The position numbers and the translations under genes are program-made. Positions 50,584 through 61,110 of a DNA stretch of 64,000 nt are shown one piece after another. How positions within the stretch are numbered: the first letter of the stretch is position 1; the number at the start of each line of letters is the position of its first letter. The stretch spans positions 97,241,827 to 97,305,826 of the forward strand of contig NC_092041.1 in NCBI RefSeq assembly GCF_003086295.3, in the 5' to 3' direction. Under the pieces are notes generated by a model that saw only the letters and a list, made by a program, of their open reading frames with translations, did no database searches and had not been told where the DNA came from. This DNA comes from Arachis hypogaea. Taxonomy: Eukaryota; Streptophyta; Magnoliopsida; Fabales; Fabaceae.

Positions 50584-52439
50584 ATGATTATCTCATTGCT
50601 ATTGTTAGTATTATTATTACTATTATTAATTATAAAGGATGGAAATCAAAGGCGGTTTATAGTTTGGATTAAGTTATATATATATATATTATCACTATTA
50701 TTATGCATATATACATACATATAAATATATAATAATAATAAAGAAAGCTAAAGTGGCTTATAAGTCTTTATAAGTCATACGTATACATATATATATAGAT
50801 GAACATGGTAAGAAGAAAAAAAAAAAGAAGAGAGAGAATAGCGTAACGAAGAGAAAAAAGAAATAACGTAAATCCTTTTGAATTTTCGGTTTCGATTTCT
50901 TGCAATCCTTAACTCCAATCAAAAATCTAATCCGATAAAAGTATTTGTAACCTTTTCTTCTATACGTTGGCACTATTTTTGATTAGTGGAAGTTGACAAT
51001 GACGTAGCTCCTCTTTTCTTTAGGGTTTGGCCAACGAGAATTTTAGGAGGCATAGACGATTCTGGACATTTTCTTCTTCGATAGCTCAGTCAGAAAATTT
51101 CTCTGGAGTTTCGAATATTTTGATTCCATACGAAGTTATGGTTTTGGTTTCTCGTAGTTAATGTTTAATGTCACGTGAAAACTTAGGCTAGAAGACCTTA
51201 AGATAGGAATGAAATAAATGAATAATTGATGGATTGTGTATATGGTATAAAATGTGAGGTTTAGCTGTTGTCAATAATTTGCTGTTGAAGTTGGTCGGTT
51301 TGGAAAAAGATTTAATATTGGTATTTGTTTGATTTTGAAATAATTTGTTACTAAAAATGATTTAAATGACTGAGAGGTGTTTGGTTTGATAGTTGGGACT
51401 TTTGAAGGGTGGCAGAAATTTGAGTCTTAGAGGAGATATTGCCAAAATTTCTTTAAGAATTGGAGTTTTGATTTGAGGTATTATTTTAAAAAGGAAAGAG
51501 ATTATTATGTGGCTTGTGTATTTGAGACTATTTGTTGACCCTCTGTCGCAAGATGTGACCGGGCACTTTAACTCCCCGGATTCCCCCATGGGCATGCATA
51601 TATATATATATAATAAATATTATATTTGAGCTTGGGGTTCGTCTCCATGGAATACTATATTATTGAATTTGGAGTATGACTCCATGGAATGTTATATTTG
51701 AGCTTGGAGTTTAACTCCATTGAATATTATTAAGCTTGGGGATGCGCGCATAGAGGGACTATCCAATGGTTAACTATCAGGACTTGTCGGGTTGGCTGTA
51801 TAACCGACAGATGAGACTCATCAGTCATTGGACAGGCATACATCATATGCATTTGTTTGTTTGCTTGAGTGTGCATTGTTTTGGTTTGCTTAACTGTTCA
51901 ATTCTGCCTATCCGCTACTTGTTCTACTTGCTGTAAATGCTTCTCTATCTGTGTTTTCCTTGTTTGTACTGTATGTGTATGTTTTCTTAGAAATTTCTCT
52001 TGACGAAGGTGTGAGGAGAGAGGGTTGTTCCACCAATGTCTCGGAGGATTGGAGGAGTCAGAAAGTGAAGTATTAAGTTAAAGTTAGATTCAGAACTAGA
52101 ATACCTTAGATAGCTTACCTAACTTTTGGTTTAGTTTATTTTCCTTAAGAATAATTCTGAGTGTCGGAGTTCTAAAAATGCCCCTGGCTCTCCCGGGACC
52201 TTTTATATTAACTATGCGGGCACCTTTACCATACTGAGAATCTCCGGTTCTCATTCCATAGTCGAAAGGTATCTCATTAGGCGTCTAGACACCTGAAGCG
52301 AAGTGGTTACTGGGTTATTTTGGTGTGTAGTGATGTATATACACGTACTTAGCTTTCTCTCCGCATGACTTATTCTTTTTGATCCTCCTAGAGGTTTATG
52401 GAGAGGCAGAGTTTTGTTTATGTACATTTTGGGTTTTGG

Positions 52440-52444
<5 letters not shown>

Positions 52445-52515
<71 letters not shown>
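52445..52515. repeat. (TA)n microsatellite inside the solo LTR, about 71 bp
   Basis: The longest TA run of the window, near the 3' end of the LTR. Confidence 0.95.
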
Positions 52516-52518
<3 letters not shown>

Positions 52519-52926
52519 AATATTCTCCGGCCAGCCTTGACTTCGCGGACTGAGTGAGGAGCTTGTTATTTTGTACTTTTGGCTTTCTATTCATACTTTT
52601 ATTATCTTACGTTTGATAGTTATAGTTTGACTCACACGCAAGTTGTTCCATTTCCGAAGCGTGGCGCTTTTCATTTTGCGATTTTGTTTTACCCATTTTT
52701 CAAGGCTCCTAGTCTATTATCTTCTTTCTACTACTATAAGTATGTATTTTATTTTTTTTAGAAGTCGTAATACCTCACCACCTCTGCTTTATGACTTAAG
52801 CGTAAGGTTCTGTGTGGTAGGGTGTTACAATATTCAAATATAAATAATAATTTTAGAATTTTGATCCTCAACACATCAAGGCTGCCTCCACAGCTCTTTT
52901 CCCACCAGAAAAATTATGATTCAGCC

Positions 52927-54601
52927 AAAGTTACAAGAACTGGACTAATCATTGAACCAATTAAGTAACTGTTTCAATGATTTAATGGTTCAATCAAAAT
53001 TAAACTGCAGTCGAACTAATTTAATTAAATATATAATAAAATTATTAAAAAATCAACTCCCCATATGTGAATTTCTGTAAAGCAATCAAGTCATTAATCC
53101 AAAACATGCATCCAACCTAAGAATCATAAGCATAATTTAACAAAATTATATGAAGCCCTACATATAGTAAATTCAATGTAGAATTGTCACAATATTTCCA
53201 TTTTGAATCAATAACAACTAAACAACAATTCAACAAAATAATAAGTATAACAGATTGAATTTAAAAATCAATCTCAGCAGAATTAATAAATTGAACAATT
53301 AAATTTATAATTCAATCTTAATAAAATTAATTCATTAACAGAATTAATTCAATATCAATAAACTGAATTCAAATAAAAATTCAAAAAAGTAATATCTCAA
53401 CAGATCAATAAGACATCGTATACATATTTAGAATAAATTTTAAGTTTTAGAGAGATAGAGTTATAGAGAGAGATTGAGACATGAGAGGGTTAAAAATTTA
53501 AAAATTTTGGCCATGAAGATAAATGTAAAAGTGAGGGAGGTTGAGTAAGGGTGGAAAAAGGCCAAACGACCTGCGAGGGGACTGTAATCTGGCCTGTGTT
53601 TAGCCTGGCCTGACCTGACCTGTTATAAAATAGGTACAGGCACAGGCTCTTTTAAAAGCCTTAATACATTAATAGACCAGGCACGGGCTCACTAATTAGT
53701 CTTATACACCTGTCAAGTCTGTTTGGACCTGTTAAAATATAATTAAATATATAAATAATTATTTATTATTAATAAAATTATGAGATATTTTATTATAAAT
53801 ATTTTTGTATATTTTAAATATGTTAAAAGTTTAAAATTTTTTATAAATATTAAATATATGACATATTACATATAACTATTTTTATTAAAAAATAATTTTT
53901 TTAAATAATATTTTTATTTTTGTAAAAAAAAATTATCAGGCCTTTTAACAGGCTTCAAGTCAGGCCAGGCTGAATAGCCTAGTACTTTATAAAGAGCCTA
54001 TAACAGGCTGCAGGCCAGACTCAGGCCAATCAACTATATGACAGGACAGGCCTGTTAAGAGCAAAGTCTGACTTGACCTGACCTGTTTTCACCCCTAATA
54101 TTAAGACACGACAAAGGGTAAAATATTAGTGATTGGGAGACACAATGTGAAGAAGAGAAGCAAAGACGCAAGGAGACATGGTGCAGAACAGAGAAGCAGA
54201 AATGACACCGGCGAGGAAGAGAGAAGTAGAAACGGTGAGGTGGGGAGAAACAAAAACGACACACGGGGAGGAGGGGAGAAGCAGCAACGACCCATGGCCA
54301 GAGTGGAAAAGCGGCAAAAAGCAATGAAACAGCGACAGAGAGAGCTCGGACAGAGAGGGCGATAAAGAAAGAGAAGGGAGAGAAGGGTTCAGATTTTTTT
54401 TTTTAAAAGGGCACTATTTTGACTTTAGAAGAGTGAACTGGACCTTTAAAAAATCGGGTTGGTTTAATTGGTTTATTGACTAACCACCGATTTAACCGAT
54501 TTTTCGCAAGACAATTTTAGAAGCTAATTAGACTAGCCAGAGAATCGGTTCTCGATTAATTCGGTCGAACTGACTGGTTCAGTCCGATTTTCAGAACTTT
54601 A
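52927..54601. mobile_element. Mutator-like MITE with a nested hAT MITE
   Basis: The left end (aaagttacaagaactggact) is the inverted relative of the right end (reverse complement aaagttctgaaaatcggact), and the match continues into gaacca and aattaa blocks. Flanks are gattcagcc (52918-52926) and gattcagtc (54602-54610), a 9-bp duplication with one mismatch. A purine-rich segment at 54120-54380 gives a low-complexity 78-residue ORF rich in R, E and K. I do not count it as a gene. A hAT MITE occupies 53546-54097. Confidence 0.65.
53546..54097. mobile_element. hAT-like MITE, family copy 1
   Basis: It starts taagggtggaaaaagg and ends gttttcacccctaa, with internal phrases such as ctggcctgacctgacctgtt and aggcctgttaa. 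It is about 80 percent identical by eye to 59763-60341 in the same orientation. The flanking 8-mers aggttgag and atattaag match at only 5 of 8 positions, so the target duplication has decayed or the end is off by a base. Confidence 0.7.
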
Positions 54602-54610
54602 GATTCAGTC

Positions 54611-55000
54611 TTATTAGGGATACAAAAATTTTTTGTGAAAAAAAATTAAAAATCAAACTCTTTTAATTATATTCACGAATTTAGATATGTTTCTGTTTTC
54701 AAGTATATTTCTTAACGATTTAACATGCATGAATGATTCTAAAAATGAGAAATTCCGAAAATTCTAACCAGTAGTATCATAGCCTTCCAAAATTGAATTA
54801 TTAAAATTAAAGAATCACTTTTTTTATTTTATGATTGAATCGTTCTTTCGGAATTAAAAGGATGAGATTTATTTTGCTTCTCACATTTGAGTTTCGATTA
54901 ATTCCTTTTCTCGTCATGGTTCTTTTTATTCAATTAAAAGAAAAAATGAATACAAGAGAAAATACAACATATATAAAGTGTGCTCTATATTGTCTGAACC

Positions 55001-55056
<56 letters not shown>

Positions 55057-55921
55057 GGATTAAAAAATAAAATAAATTTTTTGTTTAGAAGATATATGTT
55101 GAATATATATGCAGTGATGTGTATAAGTATGCAACTTTTATTTGTTCATAAAATTGGCGATAAATAATTTTGGGTTTATTTGTTATTTGAGGATTGGAGA
55201 TTATGAACAAGATAAAGTTTCTGTCCAGGTTTATTATTATATCTACAAGTATATAATAAAATATGTTGAATTTTTCAATTGTTTCACAAATTCATTATTG
55301 TGAATATATATTATTTGGGCAAAGAAAAATTTATTTATTCTTTCCTCTTGTTTAGATTTACTTTGTAAAAGTTTGGGGACAATAACATGAATATTAATTC
55401 ATGATTAATTTTAAAAATTATTGTATTTTTTTATTATTTGAATCTTTTTATTTAAAATTTAATTTTATGTTAAACAAAAACATTAATTGATTAATAAAGA
55501 CTGACACAGTATTATATAATTATTATATATTGTGGCTTAATATTTTATTATTTTTATGCTATATAAATATTTTGGATTTATTACATAAAAAAAATTAACA
55601 ACAATTTAGATTATTGTACTTATTTATTTTATAAAGTTTAATTTTAAAATAAATTAGTTAAAAATTATAGTACTAAAGTAGTCTCTTTTGTGAAACTGAA
55701 TTATTATTTTAAAATATAAAAAACATTGTAATATATTGTAATTAATATAAATATTGGTTGGCTCAAACAAAGGTCTATATTATTTGGCTGAATTATATGC
55801 ATATATTTATGATAACTAGATAAAAATAAATTAATACTTATTATTTATGTAGATAATAATCGGTCCAAAAAAAATTTATTATTTGATCAAATAATAAATA
55901 TTGAATCTTATATTTATTTTC
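54611..55921. other. Intergenic DNA with a TA microsatellite
   Basis: There is a TA run of about 48 bases at 55004-55051. The 110-residue ORF spanning it is a product of the repeat. Nothing else recognised. Confidence 0.5.
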
Positions 55922-55924
55922 TAT

Positions 55925-56549
55925 CACTACAATAATATAGATTATTTTTTAGAGTTGTATGTGTAAAAAAAGAATTAAAATTTGTAAAAAAATAAATTTT
56001 GACACTATTTTAACTATGAAAATATCTTAATAAATTAAAAGTTTTGTCAAAAATAGTATTTTTAACATATAAGTAATTATGAAAAAAGTTTAAATCTTAT
56101 TTTGATAAATATTGGCTGTCAAAAATAATTTGTTAGAAAAATTTGAGAATATATTTTCTGTGATACATATTAACCGTCAAAAATATTATTTATTTTGACA
56201 CTTATTGACCATAAAATATTCTCAACAAAAATTTTTAACAAAGAACGAGATGAGATCTTGAAACTGAAGAATAAATTGAGATTTTGAATACAAAGAATGA
56301 GTAGTATGATCCCAAACTGAGAGCAGTGTGATGTCAAAATTGAGCCCAGAGAAGAAGAGAAATAGTGGAGTAAATTGAAAACAAATGAGTGTCAAAATTG
56401 AGAAGTAATTTTCTACTGTCAAATTATTCATAACAAAAAATATAGAGAATTTGACATTTGTGATATTTGTCAAAAATATATATTAATTTTGACATTTAAT
56501 TACGGTGTTAAAAAATAAAGTATTAAAATAACTCTCTTTTCTTGTAGTA
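55925..56549. mobile_element. Non-autonomous CACTA (En/Spm) element, 625 bp
   Basis: It starts CACTACAATAATATAG. Its right end, reverse-complemented, reads TACTACAAGAAAAGAG, so the CACTA tip has one substitution there. A 3-bp target duplication tat flanks both sides (55922-55924, 56550-56552). Many copies of the short motif TTTTGACA/TGTCAAAA occur in both orientations (at least eight), as expected for CACTA subterminal transposase-binding repeats. There is no transposase. Confidence 0.75.
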
Positions 56550-56552
56550 TAT

Positions 56553-57083
56553 TTAATTATGCTACCACTAATCGGCTCAAAAGGAGGTTGGTGTTTGACC
56601 AATTGATAAAAATATATGCGATAAGAAATAGATATAACTCTCAAGTTTCATGTGAACAATGAATTGATCCAAAGATAAACTTATTGTTTGACAGAATTTT
56701 GTAAAAATTATTTGCTAAACTGTATTAAATGAATTTATATGTATGTACTTTATGTGGGTAGGAATTGACCCAAAGAAAGTTTTATACTTGACTAAATTAT
56801 ATGTACATTTGTGGTAATAAACATGTGATAATTATTTATTTCCATGTGAATATTAAGTTTATTATTTAACAAGATTTATTATTAATGTTTGATTACTGTA
56901 TTCAAAATATCACTTACAAATTAATATTTTTATCCAAAAATTAAATATTAATGTTGTACTAGGTATTTATGATAGGTTCACCATTAAATAAATTTTATTC
57001 ATATAATATGTAGTTTGTGTAAAAATATTGTTTTGCTTTAAAGAGATATTTGTCAATGTTGGTCTTCCTTTAATAAATAGAAC
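56553..57083. other. Intergenic DNA, nothing recognised
   Basis: AT-rich spacer between the CACTA derivative and the MULE. Confidence 0.5.
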
Positions 57084-57419
57084 TATATTTTAGGGCAATT
57101 TACATAATTAAATTGTTTGGCCTCTAAAATTACACAATTACAACTTACAAACTAGAAGACATAAATACATTTTTTCATATCTCTATAGAAATCGCTACTG
57201 GCAGTAGCGGTTTACAGAGATACGTAATCCGCTACAGACAGCCGCGTATTACGTGGACAATTGGCAATACAGAAACCGCTAGAGGCAGTCGCGGTTTCTG
57301 GTGAAGTTGGCTTGGGCATAAACCGCTACTGGCAATAGCGGTTTATGCGTGTGAGGATGCGTGAGTAAACCGCTGAAGGCAGTAGCAGTTTACGTGGAGT
57401 GTGTGTGAGCGTGGGTGCC

Positions 57420-57426
57420 TATATAA
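57420..57426 (+). promoter_or_regulatory. TATA box at the inner edge of the MULE terminal repeat
   Basis: TATATAA in gtgcctatataaac lies about 46-52 bases before the internal ATG at 57472, directly inside the terminal inverted repeat. It would drive the internal gene. Confidence 0.6.
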
Positions 57427-57471
57427 ACCCCTCAAAGGCCAAAGGTGAAGGAAGAGTGTTGTTTCTCACAA

Positions 57472-58712
57472 ATGGATGGTGAGAAAAATTTTGTGACACT
57501 AGTGCATTGCTCTGAAAAAATTCAAAAGAGCAAAAGGCATGGTGTGAAATTTACAGATAGAGAATCGCTTAGTATTTTATCCGGTCGTCGAGTACGTTGG
57601 CAGAGATTAAGCTCGGCATATTACGGAAGTTCAATGCGTGTGGGATGAAGTGGGTAAAAAAGTTGTTTTACAAGATTCCCATTGCCGTTGTGTCAACTGG
57701 TGTGAGATATGAGACCTTTGTGATAGAGTCCGATGAAGATCTACAAGTCTTGTTTCATTGCAGGTGGAGTTTTTCGGAGGTTAGAATACCCGAGCTGCTT
57801 GCGAAGTTGGAAAATAGTGTCGACAGCTCCAGGGCATCGGTGTCGAATCCTCAGTTGACGACGGTGGGTGGTGCCTCGACATCGATGCATGTGGTAGCAG
57901 CGGCAGTTCTGATTGATTCCTGATCCTCAATATGTTGCGGCTGTTCATGCTGGTGTGCCTCCTGGTGATCCTGATTTTGAATTTGAGGCTGGACCGGATC
58001 GAGTTGAGAATGCGATGCGAGACGATGATTCGGATGACGAGCCGGTTGCAATTAGTGGGGACAGTGATGATGATATTTTGAGCGGTATACCTACACCACA
58101 TGGAGGTTCCAATTTTAGCACACAGCAATATCCTCCGCACCTGTCATTGTTGATCTTGGAAGCCGTCGGCCAACACCAGAATGTAGAAGCAACCTTCGCG
58201 GGCCAGGGTATGCATGATGCGAATGCTTTGGCAGAATTTCAGATTGGCCAGTCGTTTCAGAATAAGGAGGAAGCTGTGCTGAGTGTAAAAATTACAACAT
58301 TCGGCGTGGAGTTAAGTACAGAGTTATGGAGTCAGACCATTTGAAATATCAAGGGAGATGCAAGGAGTTTGGTAACGGCGGGTGCACGTGGTTGATTTGT
58401 ATCATGCTGCGAAAGCGGAAGAGCACCTGAAAAGTTATGAGGTACAACGAACCACACACGTGTATGGCCACATCGATATCGAGCAACCACAAACAGCTTG
58501 ATTATCATGTCATATGTGCGAGGATCTTTCCGTTGGTTAAAGCTGATGCGTCCATGACGATTAAGGTGCTGCAAGAGGCAACGGAGGCAACATATGGTTT
58601 CAGGCCTAGTTATAGGAAGGTGTGGTTGGCAAAGCAGAAGGCAGTAGCACAGATCTATGGCGACTGGGAGGAGTCCTATGGTGCTCTGCCCCGTTGGATC
58701 CTTGAGGTCACA
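57472..58712 (+). pseudogene. N-terminal part of a MULE transposase gene, frameshifted
   Basis: It starts MDGEKNFVTLVHCSEKIQ (PB1/MuDR-like N-terminus). It shifts frame near 57595 to KLGILRKFNACGMKWVKKLF...IPIAVVSTGVRYETF and again near 57920 to DPQYVAAVHAG, an acidic linker (DDDSDDEPVAISGDSDDD). Near 58290 it shifts to RRGVKYRVMESDHLKYQGRC...NGCTWLI, the MuDR zinc-binding region. The final ORF (to 58769) holds PHTCMATSISSNHKQLDYHV and FRPSYRKVWLAKQKAVAQIYG, then runs into the right terminal repeat. The DDE catalytic domain is deleted. In intact relatives this protein excises and inserts MULEs. Confidence 0.8.
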
Positions 58713-59150
58713 CTCCACGTAAATCGCTACTGCCTCCAGCGGTTTTCGCACGCATTCTCACACACATAAACCGCTACTGCCACTAGCAGTTTATGCCCAA
58801 GCCAATTTCACCAGAAACCGCAATTGCCTCTAGCGGTTTCTGTATTGCCAATCGTCCACATAATCCGCGGCTACCTGTAGCGGATTACGTATCTCTGTAA
58901 ACCGCGATTGCCAGTAGCGGTTTCTAGAGATATAAAAAATATATTTATGTCTCCTAATTTGTAAAATTGTAATTGTGTAATTTTGGAGGATAAACAATTT
59001 AATTATGTAAATTGTCCTATATTTTAGAATTAGGAAAGAACACAATTATCATTCTTAACTATAGGGATCTAGACATTGCATTAAGGATTGAATAATCCCT
59101 ATCCTTTATAGATAAAGTCTTAGAAGTAGGATTGTTTAGATTGCGTAAGT

Positions 59151-59325
59151 CAGGGGCAGAGCTAGATGAAATATTAGAGGGGAGCCAAAAATATTTATAC
59201 AATAAAATAAGACTAAAATAAAATTTTAAAAGAGGCTAAACTAAAATTTATATATAATTTACATATGAAAAATTAAAATTAAAGGAGCCATTGCCTCCCT
59301 TTCCTACTACATAGTTCCGCTCCTG
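59151..59325. mobile_element. Short hAT MITE, 175 bp
   Basis: It starts caggggcagagcta and ends tagttccgctcctg, an inverted repeat of 14 bases with two mismatches. The 8-bp duplication gcgtaagt is perfect (59143-59150, 59326-59333). Confidence 0.9.
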
Positions 59326-59333
59326 GCGTAAGT

Positions 59334-59684
59334 TTTATGATTATAAAATATGAAACTTTTAAAGATTCACAGACACTATGTCCAAAATAAGGGTTATTGC
59401 TCGAAAAAATTTTCTGAAGAAATACAAAAAATCTCTATTAAAATTTAAAAGTGATAAGATTAAAACAAGTATGATATTTGTTAAATTTGATTTTTGTGAG
59501 ACATACATAAAAATATAAATGAGTATATCCTGTAAATATAATATAACATTGTTCAATTTAATTTTTTAAAATGATCGACTTGGTTGAATCTAATTTATTT
59601 CAAATCAATTTATATATATTAATATAATATAACGTCGTGCGTGTTTCTGCCCTTGGTAGTTAATTACTTACTAAACTCAAAAAG
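59334..59684. other. Intergenic DNA, nothing recognised
   Basis: AT-rich spacer with no supported feature. Confidence 0.5.
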
Positions 59685-60435
59685 AAAATCTAAGAGACCA
59701 ACACTTGTATTAAAATCTGGTGAGCATTTAACCAATAAAAGAAAAATAAATAATCTCATATTTAGGGGTGGGAAAAAGTCAGGCGGCCTGCCAGGGGCCT
59801 GTAGCCTGGCTTGTGTTTGGTCTGGCCTGGCTTGACCTGACCTGTTATAAAATAGGCACAGGCTCAGACTCCTATAAAAGTCTTATTATGTTAATAGGAT
59901 AGGTCCAGATTCACTAATTAGCCTAATAGGCCTGTTAAACCTGCCTGAGCCTGTTAATACATAATTACATATATAAATATTTTTTTATTATTAAAAAAAT
60001 TATGAGATATTTTAAATTTATTATATTTAATTATAAATAATTTTGTATATTTTAAATATTTTAAAATTTAAATTTTTTATAAATATTAAATATCACATAT
60101 TACATATAAATATGTTTATTAAAAAATAATTTTTTTAAAATAATATTTTTATTTTTATAAAAAAAATTATTAGGCCTTTTAACAAGCTTCAGGCCAGGTC
60201 AGACTGAATAACAGACCAGACTTAGTACTCTAAAAAAAAGTCTATAGTAGGCTGCAGGCCAGGCTCAGACCAATTGACTACATGACAAGTCAGACCTGTT
60301 AAGAACAAAGCCTGGCCTGGCCTGTCCTGTTTCCACCCCTACTCACATCATTGGATATAATCTCACATATTAAAAACACTAATAATGATTAATTAATAAC
60401 TACAAATCATAAAACTTGCTGGGACCTAATACTCC
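59685..60435. mobile_element. Dispersed MITE-like repeat, copy 3, split by a hAT MITE
   Basis: The left part (59685-59762) and right part (60342-60435) together match 14800-14975: ccaacacttgtattaaaatc, then atataatctcacatatt, then ctacaaatcataaaactt and the end ggacctaatactcctc. The hAT MITE at 59763-60341 sits between them. Confidence 0.55.
59763..60341. mobile_element. hAT-like MITE, family copy 2
   Basis: It starts taggggtgggaaaaag and ends tttccacccccta-type sequence. The interior is shared with 53546-54097 (cttgacctgacctgttataa, tcaggccagg-type repeats, aggcctgttaa). Flanking 8-mers are ctcatatt and ctcacatc, a duplication with two mismatches. Confidence 0.78.
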
Positions 60436-60537
60436 TCAAATTCGAGTTTTAGTACATAATCTCTTCATCTCTGTTCCAATTTGCACTTTGTGGAGTTAGG
60501 AATTTTGAACTCTTGGACGTTGCCTGACTCAGATTTT

Positions 60538-61110
60538 GGGACAATTTACCCAAATAAATAAATTTGGTGAAAACTTTATTCAAATACACAAAACAGATTT
60601 CACTTACGTTTTTGTGCAATTTCCACTTTATGTAAACCGTGGTAAGCTACCACGGTTTTTGATTATAACGTAAACCGTGGCAAGCTACCACGGATTATGC
60701 TTTTTTTGTTTTGTGTGTAAATCGTGGCAAGCTCCCACGGTTTACAAAGAGAGAAATATAACCATAAACCGTGGCAAGCTCCCACGGTTTATGAAGAATG
60801 CGAGCTGCACGTAAACCGTTATGGCTTACCACGGTTTACGTGTGAGTGCCTATAAATACATAATCCGCTGAAGTTTCTCACGGATCATTTGTGACACAAA
60901 GCAAAATTTGGGGGTTGTTGGTTTGAGAGAATCTGTGAAAAGTAAAAAAGGTTGGAAAGAGGTTTAGTTGGTGGAGCATGGAGGATGAGGATCGCTTGTA
61001 CCGATTAAATGGCGTCGCTCACGTGGCTGGATACATCGACGCCGAAGTTAGTTATTATTATTATTATTCATATTATTATTATTACTATTTATATAAATAT
61101 TGATATTATT
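60538..61110 (+). mobile_element. Left end of another MULE with hairpin-array terminal repeat
   Basis: It starts gggacaatttacccaaat, like the MULE at 57093. It carries five hairpins of the form aaaccgtggcaagctaccacggttt between 60634 and 60842. A TATA-like cctataaatac follows at about 60848-60858, then an ATG at 60978. The element is interrupted by the RTE LINE near 61110, and its right end lies outside the window. Confidence 0.65.
60978..61028 (+). pseudogene. First codons of a plant-mobile-domain (MAIN-like) gene
   Basis: ATG 60978 starts MEDEDRLYRLNGVAHVAGYI, which I recognise as the beginning of plant mobile domain proteins carried by many dicot MULEs. Homology stops after about 23 residues at gaa|gttagt, which could be a splice donor or a break. 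A TTA-rich stretch and then the RTE insertion follow. Confidence 0.5.

Larger units (their letters stand above)
50234..52829 (+). mobile_element. Solo LTR of a Ty3/gypsy element, 2596 bp
   Basis: It starts TGTAGCGACCCTCAAA and ends GTGGTAGGGTGTTACA. The flanks atatt (50229-50233 and 52830-52834) form a perfect 5-bp target duplication, so this is a single LTR left after recombination between the two LTRs of a full element. A conserved block near 51750-51860 (gacttgtcgggttggctgta, gagactcatcagtcatt, gacaggcatacatcat) is of the kind found in LTRs of plant chromoviruses of the Tekay/Del group. That lineage assignment is from memory and less certain. Two simple repeats inside are a TTA run (50514-50581) and a TA run (52445-52515). 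Confidence 0.85.
57093..59017. mobile_element. Mutator-like element with hairpin-array terminal repeats
   Basis: Terminal inverted repeats of about 307 bp (57093-57400 and 58711-59017) start ggRcaatttacataatt. A perfect 9-bp duplication tatatttta lies at 57084-57092 and 59018-59026. Each repeat holds a row of about five short hairpins of the form aaaccgct-act-ggca-agtagcggttt. The interior is a broken gene for the N-terminal part of a MURA-like protein; the catalytic DDE part is missing, so the element is non-autonomous. Confidence 0.9.

Noticed and set aside
50476..50724. ORF with a poly-tyrosine run
   Set aside because: It is a translation of the TTA microsatellite in the solo LTR.
54129..54365. 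78-residue R/E/K-rich ORF
   Set aside because: Purine-rich low-complexity sequence inside a MULE MITE, with no domain or conserved start context.
54835..55167. 110-residue ORF containing an IYIYIY run
   Set aside because: It spans a TA microsatellite and shows no domain.
57180..60860. Regularly spaced palindromes that resemble a CRISPR array at first sight
   Set aside because: The units differ in sequence and spacing, lie in MULE terminal repeats of a plant genome and have no cas genes.
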